64,000 bases of DNA from Aegilops tauschii subsp. strangulata (Eukaryota; Streptophyta; Magnoliopsida; Poales; Poaceae): assembly GCF_002575655.3 (NCBI RefSeq), contig NC_053037.3:318087294-318151293 (forward strand), written 5' to 3'. Shown here one piece after another: positions 10,866 to 22,557 of this stretch. Made by a program: the position numbers and the translations under genes. Position 1 is the first letter of the stretch. Each line of letters opens with the position of its first letter. The notes beneath the pieces were generated by a model. It was not told the origin of the DNA. It saw only the letters and a program-made list of their open reading frames with translations, and searched no databases.

Positions 10866-10948
10866 CTCATGGCAATATCATGACCTTCAAGAGCATTGGC
10901 GCTGGTAGAGATTCGTCGGTTGGGCCTCATATTGGATCGCGTGAACAT
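10866..10948 (-). CDS. Candidate first exon of an unrecognised gene
   Basis: On the minus strand ATG at 10948 follows a CCT-repeat leader, typical of plant 5' untranslated regions. It opens 27 codons (starting MFTRSNMRPNRR) and ends at ATGAG|GTGAGC, a strong donor, in phase 2. The next candidate exon (10261) enters in phase 2, so the two can be joined over a 604-base intron. Without splicing the frame stops two codons later. Evidence is sequence pattern only. Confidence 0.33.
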
Positions 10949-10972
10949 GAGGAGGAGGAGGAGGAGGAGGAC
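10948..10972. repeat. GGA/TCC microsatellite
   Basis: Seven or so GGA units in a row, directly before the candidate start codon on the minus strand. Confidence 0.85.
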
Positions 10973-11319
10973 CTGCTATCGAAGAGTACCGCTAGGGATT
11001 TGTGGATTATGTGTGCGTGCCTCGTGGGGTAAGACCGAGAGAGGAAGTCCTTTGAGGGGTGTTCTTTTTTTACAGGGAGATCTTTTCATCATCACCTGGG
11101 ACACTGGGCCAGGACTCCTAATATATCTCATCGGACGGTTAAAGTTAATCAATACCAAGATCGGATGGACAATATGTTTAATTACGAGGATTAACGTGAA
11201 GGCTTTATTGGTGCTTCCGATTAGTAAATATAATATTGTCCCATGTGAGGAAAGGATAATGGAGGCTATGGTTCTCCCACAAGTCGGGGATGAGACTCCG
11301 GACGAAAATATAAAAATAT

Positions 11320-12177
11320 AAAAAGAGAGAGAGAAGAAGAGAGAGAGCAAGAGTGAGAGAGAGATGAAAGAAAAAATGAGAGAAAAAGAGAGAAGGGACA
11401 GTGTTACTATCTTTTTCCACACTTGTGCTTCAAAGTAGCACCATGTTCTTCATGATAGAGTCTCCTATTTTGTCACTTTCATATATTACTAGTGGGAATT
11501 TTTCATTATAAAACTTGGCTTGTATATTTCAATGATGGGCTTCCTCAATGGCCCTAGGTCTTGCTGAGCAAGCAAGTTGGATGCACACCCACTTAGTTTT
11601 ATTTTGAGCTTTCATACACTTATAGCTCTAGTGCATCTGTTGCATGGCAATCCCTACTCCTTGCATTGACATCAATTGATGGGCATCTCGATAGCCTGTT
11701 GATTAGCCTCGTCGATGTGAGACTTTCTCCTTTTTTGTCTTCTCCACACAACCTCCAACATCATATTCTATTCCACCCATAGTGCTATATCCATGGCTCA
11801 CGCTAATGTATTGCGTGAGAGTTGAAAAAGCTGAAGCGCGTTAAAAAGTATGAACTAATTGTGGCTTGTCATCGGGGTTGTGCATCATAAATACTTTGTG
11901 TTAAGAAGATAGAGCATGACAAGATTATATGATTTTGTAGGGATAACTTTCTTTAGCCATGATATGTTGAGAAGACATGATTGTTTTTTACTATGCTTGA
12001 AGTATTATTGTTTTTGTGTTAATATTCAACTTTTGTTTTGAATATTATGGATCTGGATATTCATGCCACATTAAGAAACATTACATGATAAACATGTTAG
12101 GTAGCATTCCACATCAAAAATTCTGCTTTTATCATTTACCTACTCGAGGACGAGCAGAAATTAAGCTTGGGGATGCT
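11320..12177 (+). mobile_element. 3' internal (untranslated) end of a gypsy element
   Basis: A GA-rich tract (11320-11400) is followed by about 760 bases without coding potential. It ends in ACTCGAGGACGAGC and AAGCTTGGGGATGCT, the purine-rich tract that in many Triticeae gypsy elements comes right before the 3' LTR. The LTR begins at 12178. The rest of this element (gag, pol, 5' LTR) is absent, so it is a truncated element. The left limit is uncertain. Confidence 0.65.
12166..12177 (+). promoter_or_regulatory. Polypurine tract
   Basis: AGCTTGGGGATGC directly before TGATACG. The same motif in minus orientation precedes the Athila 3' LTR at 42073. Confidence 0.65.
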
Positions 12178-12272
12178 TGATACGTCTCAAACGTATCTAT
12201 AATTTTTGATTGTTCCATGCTATTATATTATCAATCTTGGATGTTTTATATGCATCATTATGCTATTTTATA

Positions 12273-12433
12273 CTCCCTCCGTTCCTAAATATTTGTCTTT
12301 CTAGAGATTTCAACAACTGACTACATACGAAGCAAAATGAGTGAATCTACACTCTAAAATACGTCTATATACATCTGCATGTGGTAGTCCATTTAAAATC
12401 TCTAAAAAGACAAATATTTAGGAACTGAGGGAG
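12273..12433. mobile_element. Stowaway MITE (161 bp)
   Basis: Inverted ends CTCCCTCCGTTCCTAAATAT and its complement with one or two changes, flanked by TA at 12271-12272 and 12434-12435. It resembles the Thalos/Athos type from memory. It encodes nothing and is moved by a Tc1/mariner transposase supplied elsewhere. It sits in the upstream part of the LTR; the copy at 22558 lacks it. Confidence 0.93.
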
Positions 12434-13556
12434 TATCATTTTTTGGGAATAACCTATTAACGGTGCTCGTTTGCGCGCGTGTGAACCACCAGATCATAAG
12501 GAAAGATGCCTCTCGGGGCATCTGAGAATGATTCTTATCTTATCAATCCTAAGCAGGAAAGTCCTGTTAGTGAGAGTGCCTAGTGCCAGTTGCTGTTTTT
12601 TCCTTGTTTTTGTCTTTACAGAAAATCAATACCAAACGGAACGAATTTTTTGATGATTTTTCTTAGACCACAAGACACCCTGGAAGCTTTGAGAGGAGGC
12701 AGAAGAGCCACGAGGAGATGACAAGCTCGGAGGGCGCGCCCTGGGGGGCACCCCTCAGGCTTGTGGCCCCCCTGTTGCTCCTCCAGCCCTAATTCTTCTT
12801 CTATAAATACTCAAATATTCCCCATAGACCAGAGGGCGCACCAAAAATACTTTTGCGCCGCCGCAAGTTTCTGTCCTCGTGAGATCTCATCTTGGGGCCT
12901 TTTCTGGTACTCCGTTGGAGGGGGATTCGATCATGGAGGGCTTCTACATCAACCTTGCAGTCATTCCGATGATGTGTGAGTAGTTTACCACAGACCTACA
13001 GGTCCATAGCTAGTAGCTAGATGGCTTTTCTCTCTCTCTTTGATCTTCAATACAATGTTTTCCTCGATGTTCTTGGAGATCTATTCGATATAATCTTCTT
13101 TTGCGGTGTGTTTGTTGAGATCCAATGAATTGTGCATTTATGATCAGATTATCTATGAATATTATTTAATTCTTCTCTAAACTCTTTTATGCAAGATTAA
13201 GATAGCTTTGTATTTCTCTCAGATCTATTGACTTGGTTTGGCCAACTAGATTGAATTTTCTTGCAATGGGAGAGGTGCTTTGTAGCGGGTTCAATCTTGC
13301 AGTGCTTATTCCCAGTGACAGAAAGGGACATGACACATATTTGTATTGTTGCCACTAAGGATAAAAAGATGGGGTTTGTTCATATTGATTGGAACTATCC
13401 CTCTACATCATGTCATCTTGCTAATGGCGTTACTCCGTTCTTGTTAACTTAATACACTAGATGCATACTGCATAGCGGTCGATGTGCGGAGTAATAGTAG
13501 TAGATGCAGGAAAGAGTTGGTCTACTTGTCACAGACGTGATGCCTGCCTTGGATAT

Positions 13557-16500
13557 TGTAGCGACCTGATCTCAGACAGTCAAGTCTCTGTGCTTAAGTG
13601 TCATCCCTGGATCGGTATGCTGACACACACAGTACTCGAGGATTTATAACAGAGGTAAATCACATGTATAAAGTAACGTAAATACTATTACCTCAATCCA
13701 AATAGCAGAAGTAACAACAAGGTTGTGGATTCCCATCAACACCAACGGCAAAGTTGAGTGTAGAAATCGTAACGCTAACGTATCACTTACTCGTCGTAAG
13801 AATCCTGCAACATGCGACGTTGCAGCCACAAAGGGTCAGTACATTGAATGTACTGGCAAATTCACACCATAGAGCAATGATGAATAATAGCTATCACTAC
13901 ATGCATATTTGGCTGGTGGAAAAGCTCTAAGTTTATTTTTGCATAAAGCCAATTTTTCCCTACAGCAAAGGAATACATTTTTATTTAACTACAAAGCTTG
14001 TTGAAAATATTGAGAAGGTTCCTCCAACTCAATCCCAACATAATAATCATTGACCCAATCAAATTAATTAGAGTGATGAGATCCATACGAAAATCCAAGA
14101 ACCAGATACTCAAGATGTCCATAACCGGGGACACGGCTAATCATGATTAGTTTGTACACTCTGCAGAGGTTTGCGCACTTTTCCCCACAAGACTCGATCT
14201 CCTCCGTTGGATTTCTCGCACTACATGGTGTTTGAGAAACGGATGACCGAGACACAGTCTTTAAGCATTAACTCTTTACTCTGGGTGGATAGTTACACCT
14301 ACTTTCCCTCTATATCTGCTGCCCACCACTGAAAGAGGTCACACAACATACTCAACTATGCCAGAGCCCATAATGGCTTGTGGCTGCACCTGGAAGTTTC
14401 TAGCATGAATAATCTTATGATCCCTTTGAGCCTAGGTGGCGGACCGTAGGATGATCACACGGGTACTCCGGGATATCCTAGGACAACACTGGATTCTCCA
14501 GATGTCCACAAGCAATCCACCCAGATGTGTATTAAAGTTGCCACCTTAAGTTGAACCATTAATTAATAAACTCACATCTGTCATGGATACACTCACCCAA
14601 TCCAGGTCTACTAGCATGGCAAAAATAAGCATAACATAGAAGTAACTCCCAAGGGTTTGATATAAAACAGGTAATAGGTTCTACCTCATCAGCTACTTCC
14701 CAATACCCACATGTTATCAATTCCTAACCATGCAATGTTTGAGGGTTGAAACTAATGCATAAAAACTGGAATAAAGGGATATGATCAAAGTGTGAACTTG
14801 CCTCGTACTGTTGATGAAGATGATTCACACTCATAACTCCTGATAGTTCTACTCGTCACACTCCGGTCAATCTATCGTGAGTAAGCAATAGTAACCACAC
14901 ATAAGCAATCACTCAAAAGATCGGAAAGAACGAAGAAGACAAATCGGAAAACAGCAAAACCAAGCGAATAACTCTTGCAACATAAAACAATTTCTAACAG
15001 TACCAAAATTATGTGAATTTGGCCTTATCAGGAAGTTTAGGTCAAGAGCTTCGATTAGCAAAAAGAATCAACTCAAACGGAGCTACGAAACTCAAGTTAT
15101 GATCAAAAGAAGTTCAAAAACAAATCTGTTTGAATTCAAATTTTAAACTTTCAAAAATATGTTTAAGTTGTTTATCTGGATAGAGGGGAACGTAACGAAG
15201 AAGTGAGCGTTGGTTTCGTTGGATTTGGATAAACGAGCGAAAAGTTGTGATGGATTGAAAAACAAGGGCTAAACTGTAAGAATAAAACTACGGATAGGTC
15301 CCTGGCTAAAACTAACAGAAAAAGAAAAAGACTAAATAACGAACGTTTGTTTTCTGAAACTAAACAGCGGACATTCACTAAATAGCTAAACCAAAAAAAA
15401 CAGATCTAGAGTTTTTTTTAAGAACCGAACTAAACCGAGAATAAACCGGGGTGGTTACCGGTTCGGCCGGCTGCAGATAGGATCGGGCGACCGCGGACGG
15501 CGGCATCGGTGACGTCCGGCGGCGGCGGCGGTCGGCGATGGCGCAGCAGCTGAGGCGGCGTGGGGCAGGGCGATGCGGCGCGGGCGGCGGCAGAGCAGCG
15601 GCGCGGCGCGGCGAAGTGCGGCGACGGGGCGGCTGCGGGCGACGGCGGTTGCAGGGTCGGGGCGGCGCGGCTTGGGCTCCAGGCGGCCGGGGCGGCTCCT
15701 TTTAAGGGGGGGCGACCGACCTCGGGAGGCGTGAAGAAGGGGGCGGCCGCGGCGGCGTGTGCGAGCCGGACTCCGGCGAGTCCGAGTCGGGCGTGGCGGA
15801 GGAAAGCGGCGGCGCTGCTGGGCCGGCTGGGCTTCGTCCCAGTCGGTCCGAAGGAAGTTTTTTTTAAAACAAAAAATTTATTTTTACAGACAATAAAAGT
15901 AAAATAAAACCAAATAAAATGGAATATACTATAGGCATATACTATATCCAAATTTTCGGAAAAACATTTTCTACAACATGGACATTTTTCTAGCGTCAAA
16001 TAAAATCCACAAAAATTTAAATAAAGCAAGCAGTGTTACAACTCTAATAAAATCTAATAAAAATAATTTTAAAAATACCAAAATAAATTCAAATTATTTC
16101 TCTCCAATTTCCTGAGGTAGGGAATCATTTTACCCTATTTTCCATATATTTTATTTTTGGAGAAAAATAATTTGAATAAAACCCAAATAACTCCAAATTG
16201 AAAATAACTTCCAAAAGGACTTTAAATTTGATCCTTTTAAACTCCCAACTCATATTTCATATGGTTTGAAGAAGTCATATTATCTTCTCTCATGAAAATC
16301 ATTTAGTTGCTTAAAGTTTCTGAATTAAAAAAATATTTCCAAATGAAATTAAAATATTTTCAAATACCCTTTTCATTTAATTAAATGGAAGAAGTCATGT
16401 CATCTTCTCTCTAGGGTTTTGTATTTGAAAAGAATTTGAATTCACGGAGATCAAAATGAAAAATGAAAGTTTGGGAAAGTCCTTTTATTCCCTCTCATTT

Positions 16501-16611
16501 AACTTTAAAAAGGTTTCGAATTTCACTCAATTTCACACAATCAATCAAACAATCAATCAAATCTATCTATTTATTATGACATTCCAAAATTTAGAATTTT
16601 GGGATGTTACA
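13557..16611 (-). repeat. Solo LTR (3055 bp), gypsy type, reverse orientation
   Basis: Ends TGTAGCGACC and GGGATGTTACA with perfect target duplications GATAT (13552-13556 and 16612-16616). The interrupted LTR resumes at 16612 exactly as in the copy at 23675. Minus-strand order is AT-rich upstream region, GC-rich leader (15470-15860), then the T-rich body. The decayed exon A lies at 14802-14871 with a GAG|GCAAGT donor. It is related to 6432-9154 but clearly diverged. Confidence 0.95.
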
Positions 16612-17758
16612 GATATCGTCATAACTATGCGCTTTTCTATCAATTGCTCAACAGTAATTTGTTTACCCACCATATGCTTTCTTTCAACAGTAATTTTGGA
16701 AGCCTCTAGTGAAAACTATGGCCCCGGGTCTATCTTTTATCATATTATTTACAGATCTATAAAACCAAAAACACAAAAATACCTTGCTGCAATTTATTTA
16801 CTTTTAATTATTTAGCACTTTTACTTATCTTTTAGATCTATCACTATCAGATCTCATCCTTGCAAGTAACCATGAAGGGATTGACAACCCCTTTATCACG
16901 TCAACCGAGGAAAATATTTATCTCTACTATGTTGCATCACCCATTCCTCTTCAACGAAAAAACCAACGCAAGCTCAAGAGGTAGCAGCGAGCACCGTCAG
17001 ACGCGCCACCTCGTCAGCTTCCTAATGCGCCCAACCGAGGCCAGAGGTGACCTAGCGGTCATCGCCGGCGTGCCCTGCCTTGCCATCGTTAGCGCGTCGG
17101 TGTGCCGCTGACGTGGCGCGTGATTAGGCACTAACCCACCCGACTAATTAAATGAACTTACTAAATTAGTCTAACTATGGTGTATGACATGTGGGCCCCC
17201 TGTTATTTAACTAAATAATTAAATTGTTTTAAACCAACACTCACTCGCAGCTAGGCCCCACTGGCCCAGTTGACCAGTCAACGGTTCAACGTTGACTGCT
17301 AACTGGGCAGTCAACGGGGCCCACTGGTCAGCCTCTGTGCACTGCTGGATGCACTGCACCGGGTGCACCCAGCCCTTTTGTTATATTTTTTCGAATTAGT
17401 ATTATTCCTGAAATTACAAAATATTAATGAAACTTTGAAAAATCATATAAACTAATCTATAAGTCAAATGAAAATAATTTATATATGAAAAATGATCAGA
17501 AAAATATGAAGAACCCAAATATGCCATCCACATACCTGCCACATGCCCCCAACACAGCAAACATGGAACCTTCCGCTCCGGATCGTCCGACCGACAAATG
17601 CTTGGAGCCGGGAAAATATTTCTGGATATTTTCCCGCTCCACCTATAACACTCAGCACTGCGTTAGGTCATCCCTAGCATAGCCTACTATCATGGCATGC
17701 TTTCTTTTGCATTTGTATGCATGTTGTTTATTGTTTCTTCCCCCTTCTTCTCTGGTAG

Positions 17759-17833
17759 ACCCTGAGACCGTTGTTGATCCGGTGATCGACTACTTCACCA
17801 CCGAGGGTCCGAGTGTGTCTGCAGAGCTTCCAG
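17759..17833 (+). CDS. Exon A counterpart in the third LTR family
   Basis: A TTCTCTGGTAG acceptor is followed by two bases, 24 codons and one base, then AG|GCAAGC donor. It is open and acidic, reading PETVVDPVIDYFTTEG. Phase 1 on both sides, GC donor and acidic content match 4439-4522 although the DNA does not align well. That points to common descent of the exon rather than to a recent copy. Confidence 0.5.
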
Positions 17834-19380
17834 GCAAGCAAAACCCCCTTGATCATTCCTATATTTCTCATTTCCTTCTCTCTCATGCTTGCATTAGATT
17901 TTGCTACTGTTGTTCATTTGTACCTATTCTAATGCATAGCCTTATTTTGTAACCTGCTATTGTTACCTACTTGCTTAAACCAATGACTCGATCAACGTGA
18001 TCGATGTGCAGAGACTGACACATCATGGCACACCCCCTTAGTTGTATGTCTCTGCAGAGGTACTATCGAGTGCTGAGGGTGATACCTCGTAACGCACTCC
18101 TGATGATATCTCTGTAGTGCAGCTAATCGGTCATGGATTCTGGAGGATGATTCCTCCTACACCACTCTCGATAAAGACTCTGTCGTGCAACACCTCAAGT
18201 GTAAACCCCTCGAGGGTGATTCCGCCAAGTTCATCTTGACGGTTATATCGAGTAGGAATCCGTCAAGGGTGATTCCTTGAGTTCCCCCTTGATGTTACGG
18301 ACACACGGTTACCTTGACTTTACCCCCAGAACCATGTTAAAGATGGGTCGGCCCCGAGGGGTACCCGCGAGAGTTACCGTTTTTGTGGGACTGGTGGGAC
18401 AAGCGGTACCACCCCGGTAGAGGTGGACCTGAGTTCCCGATAGTCTCTTGTGAGTCGGGTTGACCATGAGGGTACACGCGAGTGATGTGAAGTCGGTTTG
18501 GCCTGGAGGGTACCCACAAGATAACTATGCGGCACGGCCGGGCATTCTTAGCCCTTGTCGTAAGTTCGTGAGACGTGGCGATGGGACCATAGATCGTGGA
18601 TCATTGATTGTCTCTGCGTGCTCCCAAGACACTAACGGTTTGGATATGTGATCTGAGTAGGCCTCTGGCCTTTTTGCACTAAACACGACGTGGGAATAAG
18701 TATGGGTACTCTACGTTGTACAATTCTTCGAAACCTCTTCGGATGTAAGCTATTGAGCGCCGCGCGCCCGGTTGGAAGGGAACCACATGCGCTTGTATTA
18801 GGGGGTGGGTCTGCTCCGGGCCGCCCACGCAACATGCAGGAGTGCAAAGGGCGATGGGCCCAAGACCCCTACGCACTTAGGATGTAGACCGACATGCTAG
18901 ACTCTCTGTTCAGCCTAGGTAGGACTACGTCGTGTCGATCAGCCGAGGTCGGGTATGATCTGATGGTGTTGGGTAGGTTTGTGCACCCCTGCAAGGAAGT
19001 ATATCTATTTGAATAGCCGTGTCCAAGGTAACAGACGCTAGGAGTTGTATCCCGATCTATAGTAAAAGGATATGTGGATCCGGGATTGCTTTCTCGCAGG
19101 GAGTCGAGGAAGGATCTCTGGGCGTTACTAAATAAACTTGTTACTTTATAATATGCTAATCTGCACTCTTCTAATGCTGCAAGATGTTGGTCTTCAATAG
19201 GCTAGGCCTTCCCTTCTATTCTAACATTTCTGCAGTTTATTCCAAAGATATAGCCCAATTAATTCTTTTGATACCGATGCATACTTAGTATAGATCTGAT
19301 GTAAGTCTTGCAAGTAATTTGGAGAGTACTCACGGTTGCTTTGCTACCTCTTTCTCCCTATACCCGTTTGCTGCAATCAG

Positions 19381-19475
19381 ATGACGAAGCCCAGTAGCCA
19401 GCTGATCCTGCTGACGACTAGTACTACACCGACGGAGCCTACTACTACGTGGAGACCACCGATGACGAGGAGTAG
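19381..19475 (+). pseudogene. Terminal exon counterpart in the third LTR family, two stops
   Basis: After GCAATCAG come two bases and an acidic frame ending TDGAYYYVETTDDEE and TAG at 19473-19475. It recalls the [11 protein letters not shown] end of the LTR at 1942. TAG codons at 19395-19397 and 19419-19421 break it. Same entry phase as 5746. Confidence 0.45.
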
Positions 19476-19755
19476 TTAGGGGGCTCCCATGCAGGAGGCC
19501 TGTGCCTTTTCGATCCGTGTTGTCTTTGTTTTGCTAGCCTTATTAAGGCAAGCTTGTTTACTTATGTATGTACTCAGATATTGTTGCTTCCATTGACTCT
19601 TGTATTCGAGCCCTTGAGGCCCCTGGCTTGTATATAAAGCTTGTATTATTTTAACTTGTGTTGTGATATGTTGTGATATCTTCCCATGAGTCTCTGATCT
19701 TGATCATGTGCATTTGCATGTATGATTAGTGCATGATTGAATCGGATGCGTCACA

Positions 19756-20073
19756 GTAAAGTAGTTTGCGCCTTTAACACGTCGAGTAAAACTCAGGCCT
19801 CACCTGAGCCAGAAAGTACCATGGCCTTTTAACAGGCTGAAAAGTTGGTTCTGGAATTGAGTTGAACAATTCACAGGCCAACAGCAGGCCGAAACATACA
19901 TGGCCCATGATTGGCCCAATTACATACGAGTCGTTAACAGGTCAAAAATTAATCTCGGACCATGGTTAGCCCAATAAAATTATGGGTTGCAGGCTGGGTG
20001 TAACGCGGGCCGTAATTAGGCCCAACTATGTCACGGGCCTTTAACAGGCTGATAGTCGGGTTGGGCTGAAAAT
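19756..20073. repeat. GGCC/TTAACAGG-rich irregular repeat region, left part
   Basis: Recurrent pieces such as TTTAACAGGCTG, GGCCGAAA and GGGCCGTAATTAGGCCC are spaced 30-60 bases apart. The region continues after the solo LTR at 21728. It looks like the sub-terminal repeats of a DNA transposon, but no transposon ends were found. Confidence 0.5.
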
Positions 20074-21722
20074 TGATGGAAATATGCCCTAGAGGCAATA
20101 ATAAAATGGTTATTATTATATTCCTTAATCATGATAAAGGTTTATTATTCATGCTAGAATTGTATTGACTGGAAACTTAAATACATGTGTGGATACATAA
20201 ACAAATACCGTGTCACAAGTGAGCCTCTACTAGACTAGCTCATTGATCACAGATGGTTAAGGTTTCCTAACCATAGACATGAGTTGTCATTTGATGATGG
20301 GATCACATCATTAGGAGAATGATGTGATGGACAAGACCCATCAGTTAGCTTAGCATATGATCGTTCAGTTTATTGCTACTTCTTTCTTCATGTCAAATAC
20401 ATATTCCTTCGACCATGAGATCAGGAAACTCCCGTATACCGGAGGAATACCTTGTGTGCTATCAAATGCCACAACATAACTGGGTGATCATAAAGATGCT
20501 CTACAGGTATCTCCAAAGGTGTCTGTTGAGTTGGCATCGATCGAGATTGTGATTTGTCACTCCGTGTGACAGAGAGGTATCTGTGGGCCCTCTCGGTAAT
20601 ACAACATCAAAAGAAGCTTGCAAGCAAAGTGACTAAGGAGTTAGTTACAAGATGATGTATTATGGAACGAGTAAAGAGACTTGCTGGTAACGAGATTGAA
20701 TTAGGTATGGAGATACCGATGATCGAATCTCTGGCAAGTAACATACCAACGGACAAAGATAACTACGTATGTTGTCATAATGGTTCGACCGATAAAGATC
20801 TTCGTGGAATATGTGGGAACCAATATGGGCATCCAGGTCCCGCTATTGGTTATTGACCGGAGAAGCGTCTCGGTCATGTCTACATCATTCTCGAACCCGT
20901 AGGGTCCGCAAGCTTAACGTTCGTTGATGATATAGTATTATATGAGATATGTATGTTGGTGACTGAATGTTGTTCGGAGTCCCGGATGAGATCACAGACA
21001 TGATGAGGAGCTCTGGAATAGTCAGGAGGTAAAGATTGATATATGGGATAATAGTGTTTGGTCTCCGAAAGGGTTCCGGAATTCACCGGAAAGGGTTTCG
21101 GATGTTTCCCAAGATGTTCTGGTGTGAGAACACTTTATTTGGGCCAAGGGGTAAAGCCCACGGGGCTTTAGGAAGGTGCAAAAGGAATTTTTGCGAAAGC
21201 CAAGGACCAGACGCTAGGGATCCTGGCGTCTGGGCCAGACACCGAGGACCCTGGCGTCTGGTCCTGGAGTCCGAGAAGGACTCCAGGATCAGGTGCCAGG
21301 GGCAGTGCTAGCACCCGGAACACATCAAGATTCACCGAGCTGTGTGTCGGCAACTCCGCCCCCTCTAGTTTATCCTCCATCACAGTTTTCGTTGTGCTCG
21401 ACAAAGCCCTGCAGAGATTGTTCTTCACCACCACCGTCACCACACCGTCATGCTGCCGGAACTCATATACTACTTTGCCCCTCTTGCTGGATCAAGAATG
21501 CGAGGACGTCATCAGGCTGAACGTGGAGGTGCGGTACGTTCGGTACTTGATCGGGACGGATCGTGAAGGTGTACGACCACATCAACGGCATTGATGAACG
21601 CTTCTTCTTAGCGATCTATAGGGGTATGTAGATGCTCTCCACCTCTCGTAGCTATGCATCTCCATGGATAGATCTTGCGTGTGCATAGAATTTTTTTGTT
21701 TTCCATACAACGTTCCCCAACA
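20074..21722 (+). repeat. Solo LTR, Angela/BARE (Copia) type
   Basis: Starts TGATGGAAATATGCCC and ends CGTTCCCCAACA, with perfect target duplications AAAAT (20069-20073 and 21723-21727). It is collinear with the Angela LTRs at 25196 and 50914 (reverse). It has no internal domain, so it is a solo LTR. Confidence 0.93.
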
Positions 21723-21727
21723 AAAAT

Positions 21728-22132
21728 TATCCACGAAGACTATGGGCCGTTAAGAGGACAAAAGTCACTTCGGACAAGAAATAGCCTAGATGCAGCACAG
21801 GCCGTTAAATGGCCGAAAGTGGAACCGGGCCGACAACAGCCCAGATGCACCAAGGACCGCTAACATGACAAAACGAATATCAGGCCGAACTATTAAACGA
21901 GTCTTTAAGAGACCGGAATACAAATCAGGCTTACAATGGGCCCAAAAGCACAGTGGCCTGTTAACGGACCGGATCTGATATGGGCCGTTATTTGGACCAA
22001 AACACGACAGGCTATTAACGGGTCAAATCTAATATCGGTCGTAATTTGACCCAAAACACGACAGGCTGTTAACGGGTTAGATCTGATATGGGCCATAATT
22101 TGACCCAAAACATGGCAGACAGTTAACGGGCC
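21728..22132. repeat. Continuation of the GGCC-rich repeat region with a 54-bp tandem array
   Basis: From 21955 a unit repeats with period 54 at 21955, 22009 and 22063, and a partial unit starts at 22117. Each unit has TTAACGG, GATCTGATATGGGCC and ATTTGACCCAAAACA segments. Units differ by several substitutions. Confidence 0.85.
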
Positions 22133-22557
22133 GGCCCACGAGTGTGTGAAATAATCTTGATGGTGTTTGGCTGGGCTGGCCCTTTTACCCTAAATGGGCC
22201 ACTTCTAGGCCGTTCCACATGTCGAGGTTACATTGGTGACTCCTATCCATTGGACGGTTGACATCTGTCCCAACGCCGAGCTCCATTGTTGCCCTAAGCT
22301 CCATTTGTGCCCGATCTCTCTCCCTAGCCAACAAAACTTGTTGTTGCTCTAGGGTTTGGAGGAGAAGGCCTCGACCTACATTTCCACCAATAGATAATTG
22401 ATTGCCCCCCCCACTAATCCCAAGCGGTTCATGTTACTCTTGGGTGTTTGGGCACCCTAGACGGAAGAAGTCACCTCAGAGCCACAATCCATTATGGTGA
22501 AGCTTCGTGGTGGTGTTGGGAGCCTCTAATTAATTCGTGGAGAGAGTTGATACGTCT
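22133..22557. other. Unassigned segment
   Basis: No supported gene. It contains CTAGGGTTTGGAGGAGAAGG, the kind of motif found near plant gene starts, but no open frame worth calling. It may belong to the same DNA transposon as the repeat array. Confidence 0.4.

Larger units (their letters stand above)
9155..11300. other. AT-rich region, possibly low-copy, with candidate exons
   Basis: No LTR or known transposon ends were found in it. It contains two candidate minus-strand exons (9996-10261 and 10866-10948), a 32/33-base tandem duplication at 10684-10748 and a GGA microsatellite at 10948-10972. Most of 9155-9990 shows nothing I can name. The join with the gypsy remnant to the right, somewhere between 11260 and 11400, is not resolved. 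Confidence 0.5.
12178..16986 (+). repeat. 3' LTR (TGATACG gypsy family), split by a MITE and a solo LTR
   Basis: Starts TGATACGTCTC and ends CTCAAGAGGTAGCA. Two insertions divide it: the Stowaway at 12273-12433 and the solo LTR at 13557-16611. Without them the LTR is about 1.6 kb and matches the copy at 22558 over its length. A TATA box is at 12802-12809 (TATAAATA). The five bases after it (GCGAG) should be the target duplication; the mate is lost with the 5' end. Confidence 0.85.
16987..19755 (+). repeat. Rear part of a third long gypsy-type LTR
   Basis: The 3' end is GGATGCGTCACA at 19755. The front is missing because the TGATACG element inserted here; its first bases (GCGAG) would be that element's target duplication. 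It holds the same two exon-like segments as the LTR at 1942 (17759-17833 and 19381-19475), though the DNA around them is not obviously alignable. The stretch 17985-19330 has no open frame of note. Confidence 0.7.

Noticed and set aside
10896..11422. Frames of 141 and 148 codons on opposite strands
   Set aside because: They run over a GGA microsatellite and a GA-rich tract, with no shared homology or start context.
13787..13804. DSYDE terminal exon in the solo LTR 13557-16611 as a further intact example
   Set aside because: Here an extra G changes the entry phase and the upstream exon (70 bases) is out of phase, so it does not support the model on its own.
15430..16029. 199-codon minus-strand frame in the GC-rich part of a solo LTR
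   Set aside because: Composition-driven frame over GC-rich and then AT-rich LTR sequence; not kept in the related LTR at 6432.
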